From: Sphagnum magellanicum
Lineage: Eukaryota > Streptophyta > Sphagnopsida > Sphagnales > Sphagnaceae
Direction of reading: 5' to 3'
Length of the DNA: 64,000 nt
NCBI GenBank assembly: GCA_021904315.1
Contig: CM038908.1
Coordinates: 20,294,501 to 20,358,500 of the forward strand
Positions 36,880 to 49,983 of the stretch are shown here, in pieces. Position 1 is the first letter of the stretch. Each line of letters begins with the position of its first letter. The notes beneath the pieces are model-generated. The model worked only from the letters and a program-made list of their open reading frames with translations. It did not search any database and had not been told where the DNA came from. The position numbers and the translations under genes are program-made.

Positions 36880-39410
36880 ACAATAATTCATAGAAACATA
36901 GGTCATGTATTCAACCTTTAGAAATGTCAAAAAATTATTCAACGTAAATCCTCTTCAACCACACAATGGTGCATAGAATAAAACAACATGATGACGCATG
37001 ATACATTTGTAGTCTTCAGTGGAATTCATAGAAACACAAACTCAAGCACGTATTTGACATCCACACATATTAAAAATGTTCAATGTACAAATCTAGTGAG
37101 AAATCATGGGTCATGTACAACATTCATTACATACCACATTTGTAATCCCCATAAGTTTACAGTTTACTCATTGTAGCACATTTGTAGTCCTCATAAATTA
37201 CAATTTAGTTCATAGAAACCATTGTAATAATTTTAGTCTAATGTCATTGAAAGCCACAAATGTTAAAACAATCCACTATAAGTCCTCATCATGCATACAA
37301 ACTTGCATAAAATCAAATAATATTCATACCATTATAAACAAATTTACAATCCTCCTATGTCAACAATGGTTCATACATTCCAAATTTTAAAAAGTTTGCT
37401 CTCACTTGTCATTGACCTTCACAAATGCCAAAATAGTCCACTATAAGTTCTCATATTGCATACAATGGAGCATACAGTCAAATATATATCATCTTTAAAC
37501 ATACTAGAATTATTCATTAGTTCCCAATGTTCCATAGATGTTAACATGCCAAGTAATTGACCTTCACAAATGCCAATAAAGCCCACTATAAGTTTTCATT
37601 GTGCATACAAAAGTGCATGTATAGTCAAATATATTTCATCAAAACATATTGTAATCCTCACTAAAGTTCCCATGATGTTTCATAAAAGTTCACATTCATG
37701 TCATTGACTGTCGCAACCCCACTTTGGGGCTAAGTGTGAGAATGCAACTCACACTCCCAAAAGTGGAAAAATGGAGTCCTCCGGGACTCTCGAAAACTTA
37801 GAAGACGATTTGAGGGGTCAAATATCCTCGCCTTGGTGCGTTCTTTGTATCAATGGAAAGCTCTTGAAGCGTAGATGTCCAAAATGGCCTCGCATTGCCC
37901 ATTTGGACATTTGCAACCCAAGTTATGGGCAAAAGAAGGGCCAGGAGTCAAACTGCCAGTTTGACTCCGACCACTAAAAGTCGAGAATCGACCTCTTCCC
38001 GACGTCGCCTTAATGAGTGCAACACGGCGTTGGAAAGCTTTTGACGAGAGCTATAACTTTGGTTTAGAGCTCGTCCCGATCCGAGTTTGGGGCGAGGAGC
38101 TATGGCTGTCCAAAGTCCTGGGACTCCAACCCGGGATAGTTTCGGGACTCCAACTTGGGAGTCCCGGGAAAAAGAGCCGTTCGGATGTAGCCTCCACGGT
38201 GAGACGCAGAGAATACTATATGGGGGAAGGTGGTGGCTTCCCCCGAGTCCGGGCCGTGGTGAGTCAAGTAGTCCAAGTTGCCCGTGGCTTGTCCCAACAC
38301 CCAAGGGTATTCCCGAATGCTAACTAACCCTCTTGTGGTTGGTTTGTATGCAGATTCAAGCTTGATCTTCTAGTCCATCTTCCTAGTCTAATCCCGGGAC
38401 TTCTAGCACGCCCCTCTACCCCTCTTTAGTGTTGGAAGTCGGGAGTGCCCCTCAAGTCCCAATTTTCCGCAACTTAACATAATTGGACCCTCAAGTGGGT
38501 TCAACTCAGGACTTGGGAGTGCGTCATTGACCTTCACAAATGCCAACATAATCCACTTTAAGTCCTCATTGTGCATACAAAAGTGCATGTATAGTCAAAT
38601 ATAGTTCATCAAAACATATTATAATTCTCACTAAAGTTCCCATGATGTTTCATAAAAGTTCACATTGATGTCATTGACCTTCACAAATGCCAACAAAGTC
38701 CATTGGAAGTCCTTACTATGCATACAAAAGTGCATGTATAGTCAAATATACTTCATCAAAACATCTTTGTAGTTCTCACCAGTTCATAATCTTTCACAAA
38801 AGTTCACATTTCAAGTCATTAACCTTCACAAAAGCCAAAAGAGTCCACAATAAGTCTTCATCATTCACATGAAGGTGCATGCAATCAAATATACATCATC
38901 AAAACATATTTACAATCCTCATTAGTTCACAATGTTTCACATAAATACATTTCAATTCATTAACCTTCACAAATGCCAAAGGAGTCCATTATAAATCTTC
39001 ATCTTGCATTCAAAGGTGCATACAATCAAATAACATTCATGAAAACATTTATGCAATCCTCACAATTTCACAATTCTTCATAGAATATATTTAAAGTCAA
39101 TGACCTAAACACAAATGCAATGTTCTCCTCATGTGTACAATGGTGCATAAAGTCAAATAACACTTATCATAACACATTTGCAGACCTCAAAAGTTCACTA
39201 GATGGTTTATTGAAACACATCCCATATTGTATTTGGCACCTTCATAAATGTGAAAAATTATCCACTATAAGTCTTCATCTAGCATATGTTAAGAAAGCAA
39301 TTGTATTATACTTAACATGTCTACATAAACTAAGAAAATCACACTATGGTACATAAAATCCAATAAGTAGATGTTGCACATTGAACAATTTAACACATTG
39401 CTACCATCAA
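36880..39410. repeat. Degenerate tandem array, period about 141-161 bp, split by an insertion
   Basis: The unit contains CATTGACCTTCACAAATGCC, then GTCCACTATAAGTCTTCAT, GCATACAAAGGTGCAT, AGTCAAATA-ATTCATCAAAAC, and CCTCACTAGTTCACAATGTT. Landmarks for the last word lie near 37194, 37354, 37515, 37657, 38629, 38773, 38916, 39057 and 39186. Removing the 811-bp insertion turns the 37657-38629 gap into 161 bp, which restores the period. About a dozen units are visible; outer ones are strongly diverged. ORFs here are artefacts of the repeat. Confidence 0.8.
37712..38522 (+). mobile_element. GC-rich 811-bp insertion with 9-bp flanking duplication
   Basis: GTCATTGAC occurs immediately before (37703-37711) and after (38523-38531) this segment. 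In other units of the host array that word occurs once and continues as CTTCACAAATGCC, so the insert broke a unit. The segment starts TGTCGCAACCCCACTTTGG and ends GGACTTGGGAGTGC. It is much richer in G+C than its surroundings. A diverged reverse copy lies at 16190-16960 and a fainter one near 59900-60290. The ends are not clear inverted repeats, and TG...GC does not match a normal LTR, so the class is open; a 9-bp duplication would fit a Mutator-like insertion. ORFs up to 118 aa on both strands show no domain. Confidence 0.65.
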
Positions 39411-41110
39411 AATCTCAACAAACCTAACTTGGCAAAGAGAAAATGTCTTTTCAAATATGAAAAAAGTCCATAGACTTATGCAGAAAATCAAATGATATAA
39501 CTTAGGTATCATAATTGTCAATATGATCATCCTTAGAATCCTAGAACCTTGTACCTAAAGGAAGCTTAGCATTGAAAGAAAAAATGATCAAAAGAATCAT
39601 ATGCCTCAAGTCAAAATACACTTGATCTTCATGTCTTAGAAGGAATTCTTCAAATGTCATGGAGACTTTTGAAATGCATCAAAGGATATAACATCTATTT
39701 AAACAAAAGTAGAGTATTAAAATCTAAAGAAACAAACTTCTAGTTCCAAATCTTAACTCTTTGAAATAAAAACCCTAATTATTTGCTTTAGAAGTAAAAC
39801 ATACACACAAATGTAGTAAGTTAGACGATGAAGTCCTACACATGTTTCAATAGAAGGATGATAAGAAATACTTTACTATTTACAAGAAGTTTGATGGTGA
39901 AGAGAAATTGATCAAAAGAATCAAATGCCTTTTTAAAAGAAATTGGATATTCATATCCCAAAATGAACTATTTGGATATCATTGAGACTTTTGAAATGTA
40001 TGAAAGGATGCAACATCTTAAAAGATATAGACTATCGAAATCTAGAGAAACAAACTTGAGGTTCCATGAAATACTACATTAGCATTTCATCGTAGAGGTG
40101 TGGTCCTAGTTGCCTCCTCATCACTTCCTTCCGATTGGTTCATGTGCGTTTGAGACACCAAGTCAAAATTGTTACTTTGGTTTGAAAAGCCAAAACATCA
40201 AACCTTTTCTTATGCATTGACAATGACCAAAAAACCCTATTGTTGAACTCATCATCTACTTGCATTCAACAACCATGGCAACATTTCAAGGATGCATGTT
40301 TAATAAACGAGCTTTCTACCCAAGTGAAGTGTTGGAATTTGAACTTAGAATGGCTGTCAAGATGGCATGGTTCATAATTAACTTGGCTAAAATACTTGAT
40401 CATTTTACTTTTAATAAAGATTAGACTAACCCAAACATAAAATCTTGTTCAATAACTCCATCCTTGAAAGAAATTAGAAGAAATCTTCTCCTTTGCAACT
40501 AAGAAATTAATGACTAAATGTACTAAATGATTAATAATTGATTGTAATAATAGAATATTACTTCAAATCCTACGTGTAAAAAGTTACAATCATATATTAG
40601 TGGTGCATTTGACTAGTAGACAATGATGTGGTAACAAAAAGGCTAATGTTGTTCTTTCATTACAAATTTTCATCTATATGGCATCCATGATTGATGACAA
40701 AATGACATGGACAAAATAATGTGTCATTACATAAATAATGTGATCATAAAATTACTTTACAATGATTTTTAAATGACTATTAGTAAAAGTTCACACATAA
40801 AAAATTATGGCATGTTGCGAATTGATTTCAACTAATATTATACATATAAATAATATAAATTTTTTAATTATATTTTTCTTGAATATACTTGATATATGAT
40901 CCATTTTCAAATATTTTATATGATTAAATTAATTGTCACACATTGAAATAAATTTTATTGATAAAAAATGATATATTAAAAATTATTTTTTATATTATAA
41001 TTTAAAAATCAAATCGAAATGTAAGATGCGGTAAATATATAATTTATTTTTACATTAATTTTTATCATCAATTTAAATAAAACTTTATATATTATATGTA
41101 TATAAATAAA
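39411..41110. other. Very AT-rich DNA, no gene seen
   Basis: From 40800 to 41110 the sequence is almost only A and T, with TATATAAATAAATAT-type runs. It could act as a scaffold-attachment region, but nothing beyond composition supports this. Confidence 0.4.
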
Positions 41111-41117
41111 TATTTAT

Positions 41118-41290
41118 ACAACAAGTGGGGTGGCTTGGTGGTAAAAGAGTTCAATTCCATCCTTGGGGTCCAAGGATCAAATTTTACAAATGACATTGTT
41201 GCAGTCAACAATGGAATATTAATTGAATATTCCATACCTAATTAAACTACCTAGGTTAGATGCCTACCTAGGTAGATTAGTTGGTGTATT
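41118..41290 (+). mobile_element. Candidate tRNA-derived SINE, 5' part
   Basis: GGGGTGGCTTGGTGGTAAAA resembles a pol III A box (TGGCNNAGTGG type), and about 35 bp on, CCTTGGGGTCCAAGGATCAA followed by ATTTT resembles the variable arm and a degenerate B box (GGTTCAAATCC type). This spacing and the TCCTTGGGGTCCAA word fit the tRNA-like head of plant SINEs. The body after it contains two palindromic words (GGAATATTAATTGAATATTCC and CCTAGGTTAGATGCCTACCTAGG in part). No target-site duplication or 3' tail was fixed. Confidence 0.45.
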
Positions 41291-41299
41291 TAGCCATTT

Positions 41300-44140
41300 A
41301 AACTAGTTTTTAACCTCGTTTAGGTGGTGACACATATCAACAATTGATAGGATGAAAATAATGGAAATAAAAGTATATCTTATTATTTACATTATAATAA
41401 TATCAATTATTATAATTTGTAATAATAAAAAACAATTACACAATGACTAAACTATGACTAATGATTTCACATATGTCTTTCATGACTAATGAATGAAATT
41501 TGCCACATCATTGACACATCATTGTGCCACATTATGTCCTAAACAACTATTGTTCTCAATGATTCATCCATAATGACTTTAGGGCTATTAGTCATTTTTG
41601 TCTTTTATGACTAAAATACTAGTCATAAACTCAATCATATATTTGAAAATTTCTTCTAATGAAAATAGTTATTTTGACTCAAAACATGTGCACGAAAAAT
41701 GGGGTTTGTCCAAACCTTATGCATCATTGAATCTTTTCAACATGAGTAAGAAAACATGACGAGGTCAAAGCAATAGTTTGAAATATAACTTGTGATGCCT
41801 TATTGATCTTAGAATATGATGCAATAAAATCTTGAGCATTTTGAAGGACCTTATTTCGCTCAACAATTGCTTTTTGAATTTCTCGTTGTCAAGCTCAACA
41901 ACATTGTTGACGTCGACATCCTTTGCCCTTTGCAATGGACCTTTCCTAATCACCCCTAACTGTCATTCCTTGTCTCTACTATTACCCATGAATGTAAGGG
42001 AATGAACCCTAAAAAACCACCAACCTCATGTTTTCCTTCGCTTTCCTGCCCATTGTTTCCATTTTAAAGCCTACTTGAAAGCGTAGTGCAAACTTTATAA
42101 ATAAAAGTTGATAATGTCATCTAACATGTGGCTACATCTAGAAATCTTGAAAGAAAAGTCCATTGCAATAAGAGCCCAAGTAGAGGTTGAAAAAATATGC
42201 AACTTTGAAAGGAAAAAAAAAGGAAAACAATAAAAATTACTTTTCATATGAACTTTTGAAAAATAAGGTCAATTCAGACGATTAAAAAATCCATAGCTTT
42301 TTTTTTGGCTAAACTTTTCAAGGGATATGCTACATATATGAATATATTATTTCATATTAATTCTTACATTGAGTCACTACATATCATTTGGAATGAAAAT
42401 TGATATGAAAACCTCAATTTTTTAGTATCCAATTCAGATGACCAATCCACATTTTTGAACTTCAAAAGTCCACTATTACTTATAGGTGTATTTTTATGAG
42501 AAAATAATTACATAAGTGTTTTCATAATTTTTTTGCTATTATTCTCTTAAATTTCAATTTTCAAATTTAAGGATATATTATGCATTGTATGCATTGGAAC
42601 AAGGAACACCTTGAAGAAATCATCAATGTGACACCAAAAGTGAGCCACCATACCATGCATCTACCCTTTAGTGAACATTAAAGTAAATCCTAGGAAGAAA
42701 TCAATCAATCCTCTCTTTGTTGACAAATCGCAATAACCTTTGCACAATGCAATAAAGGTATTCAATGCCATTTTTTCTTGATATTATCATTGTAAAATTA
42801 TGAAAAAACCACAAGTTGAATGTAATCTTCTTCTTTTTGAACTTGATTTTGTAATTTTGATGTCCATGATTACAAATTGTGGGGTGAATGCACGAATGGG
42901 TGGACCAATATTGGTGTCACATTATGACTTTTTATAAATTGATTTTGTTCTAAACCATTTAGTATGTACCAAAATCCAATATTCTATCCAATGGATTTTG
43001 GTTTTAAATTAATATATCAACTCAAATATTAAAACATATATGTGATCTTAAGTTATGTGACCAATATTAAATATTCAAATTTTCAATTCAAATATTAAAC
43101 CACATATATGACCTTAAGTTATGTGCTTTAACTTTTGAAGTTCTAAAACGAGAAATGTTATCATAATTATGGGTTTGTATATGGACCTTTTTTTGTAAAT
43201 ATTGCTATGAAAAAAACCCTATTAGATGAAGAGTATAATGAAGAATTTAGAAATGAAATCCTCAAATGAAAATTTATTTTATAGAGCTTTACTTATGGAC
43301 TTTTGGTGGTCAGAATTGATTTTTAAAAAAAAGCCCATATGATTTTTTTAATCATTTTATTTTGAATTTGTGCACACATGTAAAGCATATTATTCTTTAG
43401 TTGGCATTTTTCATAATTGGAAACAATTTTCTTGGAATTGATGGATTGTTATTACTTAACTGTTTAGTCAACCTAAGGCTTGAAAGACAAATAAAGGAAA
43501 TGAACTTATGAAAATTTTATAAATGTGCCAATTTTTGTTCATTCATGTATTTCATCCTATGGGTTATTTAGATTATGTGTAATATTAAGTTAAAAATGAA
43601 GATTCCATTTTTCAAAGGGATGTTTATTTTATAGCTTGCCAACATTGCAATTAAGGATGAAGGATCACAATCCTATCCCCCACCTCATGTTTTTTCATGA
43701 AAACTTTGAGTTGTTCTTTAACAATTTTGAAATTATATTATCTTTATCAAATAGATGGGGCAACATTTATGTGTTTGTGAAATTGAATTTATACCAATGT
43801 TTTGCTAGTGGTTGTGTTTCCTTTCTTTTCACATGTTGTAATTGGCATTTAGAATTATTAAAATACATGTCTATGTTCAAGAAACTTGCATTTTGATGTC
43901 AACAATAATCTAGAAGCATTTATACTTATATGTTGTAAAACTTCTTGTGTGGACTCTAGTTTGGAACTCTTGCCATTGGTTATGTTTCCTTCCTTTTGGC
44001 ATGTTGTTGGCATCTACAATTATGACAAGACATGTTTTTCTATGTATTCAAAATTTCATGATTTTAATGCCTACAATGTGGCAATAATTCTACCCATCTT
44101 AATGCTTAAAGAATTTTTATTGGATTTGGCATTACTATTT
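41300..44140. other. AT-rich DNA, no gene seen
   Basis: Short ORFs on both strands look random. No family was recognised. A repeated phrase (ATATGTGACCTTAAGTTATGTG-type) occurs at about 43045 and 43110, indicating a short local duplication. Confidence 0.4.
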
Positions 44141-44219
44141 TAGAATTTGAATGCATAATCAATTTGAACATGTTGGTTTACATGTCAACCTTTGCCTTAA
44201 ATTAAAGAAGGTCAACCTT

Positions 44220-45270
44220 CCAACCAAATCATGCATCCTTAATATTCAAGATTGATGCATTGGCATAATGACCTTTGATCACCAACAAGTGCCATTTTAA
44301 ATTATCATTAACTTCCAAATCTTGCCAATATTGGGTGTACACTATCCTTGAAGCATTCATCAATTTTGAAGTTTGGAATCTTGCTTTCAACTCAAATTGA
44401 ATAAACGAAAAAAAAGAACACAACTAAAAATGTCCACATAAATAATAATTCAACAAAAAATGGCAAAATAAAAAATAAATTACCTTTGCCAACTATTTTG
44501 ACTTCATCCACAATTGTTATAAACATATCACAATTTATAGGCCTAGATGCACTTGTACCTAAATCACAATGGGCTGTTCACATGTTATACCTAGTGCATT
44601 CAAAATATGCATACTAAACATCATCTGTGTTTAAGTCCAAGGGATCAACCACCCAACACAAGGGTACGAAGTCATGCTTCCCATTTGTTAAAGCCTTAAA
44701 ATCTCAAAATACATCATGTATAAAAGTTGTCTTTGATTCCATGTAAAAGTTATGCAATTCAAAATGACATCTTTTGATTATAGCCATGTAATCACAAACA
44801 AATACATTCCTTTTTTGAGTGAAGTGCATTAGGGAATGAACATACTTCAACATGGGCAACAAACAATTCAAGCTAATCAAAATTTGAATAGTAGGTAACC
44901 AGTCATAGTTTTCCTTGGCAATTTCCCCCTCCACACCATCTTGTTGCATTTTGACAAGAAGTGTCCAATACCTAGCCATAATTTTGATCAATAATGAGAA
45001 AATGTTAATCCACCAAGTTTTAACAGTATGCAATATCTTCAATATTTTGATTTCCATGAATTCCACCAATTTAGTAAATTCAATGTGATAATTTGGGAAT
45101 GTGAAAAGTATGTGTAATAGTTTTGCAACATGTCTTCAATTTGTGAAATAATTGGGAGATGATTTAAAGTTTCTCCAACCAAATCTTCACAATGAACCTA
45201 GGCACAAAAGTTTAAGAAATGCAAATGTGAGGCAAACTTTGAGTTATTTGTTAATGACTTTTGGATATGA
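44220..45270 (-). pseudogene. hAT transposase relic 4, minus strand
   Basis: On the minus strand, ORF 44704-45069 reads VKTWWINIFSLL, then LVKMQQDG and CLLPMLKYVHSLMHF, then QKRNVFVCDYMA. This corresponds to the TRWISML / LLVKM / LPMLE-VH-L-KFAQ-R-VFVCDY series of the hAT family in relic 1. Further down, ORF 44229-44423 has NASRIVYTQYWQD, matching the ALGIVYPQYW word. Upstream frames to about 45270 carry LEFTKLVEF-like and SHS-like traces. The piece is disrupted by frame changes and lacks the N-terminal and C-terminal ends. Confidence 0.65.
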
Positions 45271-45279
45271 ATGGTTTGG

Positions 45280-48200
45280 GTGAAAACACATTATGGTGAC
45301 CCCCTTTGGGGCATTTTTGGGTCTAATATTATAATACATACAATATAATTGTTCCAAAAATATGGTACATTTAATGTAAGTTATTGATTTTGGTTTTTGG
45401 GCCATACAATTATTATTTTTACAAAAGTAATTTTAGGTAATATTATAATAATAATAAATTTCATTATCTATTGTGAAAGATCCATGAGTATATTTATAAT
45501 ATACATTGGTATAATAGGGCCATTGTTTTGTTTTGATTACACTAAGTTTAAGGCTTCATTAATCATTAAAATAATTAAATTTAATGAAATTTTAAAAATG
45601 GCCCATCTAGCTATGTTTGTCACCTTCCATGTGAATGTGATTACTTGTCAAATTTTCAATTTACCACACATTTATTGTATCTTTGATGAAAAAAATCATT
45701 TTTTGAGATGAAAAATTTCAAATTAATCACATGGTATCCAAACATAGTTCAAATTATATGAAATGACATGGTTCAATATACTTTCAACTTTTATAAAATT
45801 AAAAACCATTTAAATTGTTTTTAGAATATATTTGTGTTTTTGAATACACAAGTACATTACATTCATTTTCACAAATATAATCCAATCTCCCATTTTATAA
45901 ACTGAAATGAAATAATTTAAAAAAAAAATTAGCCTAACTTATATTTTAACATAATATGCAAAGATATTGTGAAATTCTTTCAAAAGTTTGAGGTGGGATA
46001 TATTCAAACATGCACACCCTTCAAAAGTAATATAATGTGACACCCCAAACTTAGGGGGTCATCATAGTGTGCTTTCACATGTTTACAACTTGATGAATGT
46101 ACCTAAAAACTTGCAATATGTCTTTATGAAAAGGCATATCTTTTATTGAAAATTGTTGACATTTAAATGTAAACCATTTCCAATAGCTTTTTATTATGGC
46201 AATGTTGTTTTTGCAAATCAAAATATTCAAGTTGTCCTTTTTTTTGTTCCCCTTTATAATTCCAAATGCTAACAACCTATGAAAAGAAAGGAACATAGCA
46301 AATAACAAGAATTCCAAACTAGTGTCCATAAATTTTTTAAAAATTACATCATTGTGAATAAAAATGCTTCCACATTAAAGGCATTGAAAGGCCCAAGTTT
46401 TGAGCCTCCTTAGTGTTGTTGGCATGTATTCACATGAATTTTTCAACTTAAAAAATTTCCCTTACAATGTTGATTTGAATGATTAGTAAAACATGATTTG
46501 AAAAAAAGATTAATGAAATTCAATTTTTTATTGCTCCTTATTTTTTATACATTCACATTAAGTTGAGCAACAAATCCCTTTTTAGTTCTCTTAATCATGA
46601 TTAGTCAAAAACTTATAATTAGTGTTTGTAGACAAAACTAACATGATGTTTTCATTTGTATCAAACTTTATTGCTTAATAATGTTATTTATTATGTTGCC
46701 ATGAATTCTCTTTACATGTTTCATAAATAATTCATAATGCAATTTGGATCAATAACTTGATATGAAACTTGTTTGAAATCACTTTTTAACCATTCATAAA
46801 AATTGCTTAGGTTAGACTAATATCTTAAAATGTAGCCAAAAAGATTTTTTCCTTTGCAATTTCCTTGTGTTTGGTGCACCTTGGTGAATTGTTTACAATC
46901 TAGTTAAGAGCAAAGATTTTTCATTTTGTAATTTTCATGTAACCAAATATTTTTGCACCTAAAGTTTGGATTTGCATATATTATTTGTTTAATTTTTAAA
47001 TGAAGACATGAACTATGTAAACTAAACATATTACCCTTTAATAGCTAAATTTTTTTCAAGTCAATAGCCACAAAGTTGTTTTACATTTCAACATGTGGTT
47101 AGAATGTTTTCACTAAGATAAAAACCTAAGGCCATTTCTTCCATATTTTTCAATAGTTGAATGCCACCTTCGCACTTTTTTAAAAATCCTTAACAAAACA
47201 TTAGTTCTAGTAGGTAGTAGAATTTGCCTACTTTATGAGGAGCCCACTATACCAATTTGTGGTACTTTACATTTGTTGAATGGGTGCAAACCAATTGTTT
47301 GCACTTTTTGTAGTTCTTATAGAAGTTTTTTTTTCCCATTTCCATCTCAACACTTGCCCACGTGCATGACAACGTGCGATAAGTTGTTATAATGTATGTG
47401 TTTTTCGATTCTAATCATCACACGTATCAATGCTAATGATCAAAGTTTTTTTCCATCACTACCCATTGTCTTGGTAGTCAAATCATGTATATAATTTTCT
47501 TGAAGGAATCTTCAAAGATCTTGTTTGGTGATCGAAAAATGATTTGCTCATGAGAAATTTTTTGCGTGTGGGGGATTTTTTGTTTTGTGCCAACAACATG
47601 AGAAGCATCAAAAGAGATTGGATCTTGCACATTATCAAAGGCAGCATAGGAAACCTCAACTTGTAGAGGTGGGAGCTTTAGGTTTTGGAGGTTACACTCT
47701 TTAGTGAATACATGAACCTAATCACATGCACAAGGCAAAGAAAACATATGGAGGAGGGTCTTCCATCATGGGCATCATTACCATGACCATCATTGTTACT
47801 AGGAAATGCAAAACTATTTCACCAAAACATGCAACTCCTACTTTATGTAGACTTTAGAATGAAGAAAACCATTGAAAGAAAAAAAATAGCATTATTTGCA
47901 TGGGGAAATCCATGCTCCCATTAATTCTAAAGTATGGAAATCTTTGGCTCAATGCTTCTTTAGTCTCCAAAAGAATCATTGCATCATATTGACACAACAT
48001 GAAATCTCGCCAAATTTGCAAATCAAAATGCATTTCATAGTCTTGCAATTTCTTAAGAAACATATAGTGCACATGGAGAGCATTGATCTTTGTGTTTGAG
48101 TATCAATCTTAAGTTGTGATTGCAAAAGTTTGCACACAATTGTATGTACCCAAATTGGATTCTATAACTTAATTTCATTGTGTACTTTGCACTCATGCAG

Positions 48201-48690
48201 ATTGTCACTTCTCCTTCCCTTAGACATAATATGCTTGAACTTTTCTCTTAAAATCAGAAATTGAAAGATGTTTCATCTTGGATGAAGAACATCAAGTTGC
48301 AGCAGCAGCTGTGATGTTGCTACAAACCTCATGCTTTCTGAATGTCATGTACCACAAAACAAAAATTGTATCTGCAAATTCTGGAATAGCTCTTTCATCT
48401 TCTTCCTCAAGTTTTGTGAAAGTTTTGTTCTTTACAAAAGCTCAAATTGCTCTTCTGATCTGCACTTTCAAAAAACTTATGACAAAACCAAAACTGTCGA
48501 TTTTTAAAAATAAAAATAAAAATCACCATTGCACTGCAACCGATTTCCATGTAGAAGAGAACTATACAATCGAATCTTGAACCCCAAACTGTAACCCTAA
48601 ACGAAACGCACCTCCTCTTAAAGGAGCATGCCCAGCGGCTGCTCTCTATCAGTAGCAAATCCAGTGTGCACTGTTTAGTTTCTTCCCCGT
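45280..48690. other. AT-rich intergenic DNA, no gene seen
   Basis: No recognisable coding sequence or bounded element. The ORFs at 45397-45711 and 46075-46329 have biased, low-information composition. Confidence 0.4.
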
Positions 48691-48696
48691 CCCCAC

Positions 48697-48860
48697 ACAT
48701 GACCCTGAAAAGGTGGAGTATACAAAGTGAGAGACTATTTAACTCTGAACCACCACCCGGGCCAACCTGAAAAGATGGACTATTTAACTCTCAGCACCTG
48801 GGCCAATCATTGTAGTTTGCCAATGAGAAAGAATCACTTATTGCTCAGAGTTAGAGATAC
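48697..48860. repeat. Dispersed repeat also found near 6815
   Basis: The words AAGTGAGAGACTATTT, CCACCCGGGCCA and GGCCAATCATTG are shared in the same order with 6830-6905. Within this copy an internal duplication repeats CCTGAAAAG-TGGA plus TATTTAACTCT. The class is not assigned. Confidence 0.5.
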
Positions 48861-49656
48861 TTTTGCAGGGCGCTGTGCACGTGTGTGTGCATTTTTACCA
48901 GCTCAAAGAACATTCACAGTGTTTTCCTGTAAATCTTCATCCAAAAAGTACTGTAAAGACCAATTTTACTACTGCTGCCGTTGGGCATGCTCTTACCAAC
49001 TGACTCAGTAAACGTCTCTTCACATCTCGACCGTGAGATTTAATTTTTCAACGACTTCGATATTGACAACGAGCAACGGTTGAGAAGAACACGATTCTAA
49101 ATCGGGACCATCCAATTCCAAATACGCCCACCACACGGCTTTCAACAGCTAAGACCGGTTCGGTTAAATAACCCAACCAAATAGCAGATCACCATGTGAA
49201 TCACAACATTTTCAATTCAACAAAATCCAAAATCTTTCCATTGGTCAATAACCCAAAATTTTGGATAATCCAACCAATCAGGGCTCAGAATGAACTAGCA
49301 CTGGGACATTTATTTTCATTAGCTTCTGGTTACCCAGCTAACCTCCCCATACCCCAGGGTTCTAAGAGTGTGCCAGGGGTTCTAAAGTTAGGGTTTCATC
49401 CACCTGCTTGGCCTCAAAACAGGCAAATGGGTAGTGGTGGTGCATTCGTGGCTGATGAGTCACTCCAATGAATCAATCAGAAGATGGCACTTGGAGTAAA
49501 TAAAATATAATACTTTCACTGGACGCCTGTGAAGTAAATATTCTTACTGTACCTGCCACTTGTCAAAAGCTAGCGGCCCACTTCCACTCGAATCCCCCAC
49601 TGCAACAGGAGGTTCTCTCATAGGCGGATCGCCGTTTCCCTGAAAGCGGGCCTTGA

Positions 49657-49664
49657 CACGTGGA
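49657..49664 (+). promoter_or_regulatory. G-box / ABRE-like motif upstream of the amylase gene
   Basis: ACACGTGG occurs about 320 bp upstream of the amylase start codon in a GC-richer promoter-like stretch (49540-49760). This core is bound by bZIP factors in ABA, light and sugar responses in plants. A single motif is weak evidence. The presumed 5'UTR (about 49770-49983) is pyrimidine-rich and carries a CTG/CTC trinucleotide run at 49828-49856. Confidence 0.4.
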
Positions 49665-49983
49665 AGAAAAATAGTGATGAACGGTTGAGATTCGTTACAC
49701 AAGCTAAGCTTTCTCCGTGGTGGGCGAAACTAACCACTGTTAGTTCTGTGGTTAAGAACCAGTACAAAACAGCGTCGCTCTTGTGACCTCCCTATCGTCT
49801 TCCCTCTTCTTCGCTCTTCGTTTACAGTGCTTGCTGCTGCTGCTCCTCCTGCTGCCAAAGAGAGAGAACTTTTGTCCAGAATTATTGTCATCGCAGTGCA
49901 TTCTAGACTGATTTTGCTGGATTTGGATTTTTCAGACTAGTGTTTGATCTGCATCATCTTCGTAAAGAGTCCTATCCAGCAAC

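Noticed and set aside
37948-38327. ORFs of 104-118 aa on both strands of the GC-rich insert
   Set aside because: High G+C lowers stop frequency; no domain was seen and the related copy at 16190-16960 does not keep the frames.
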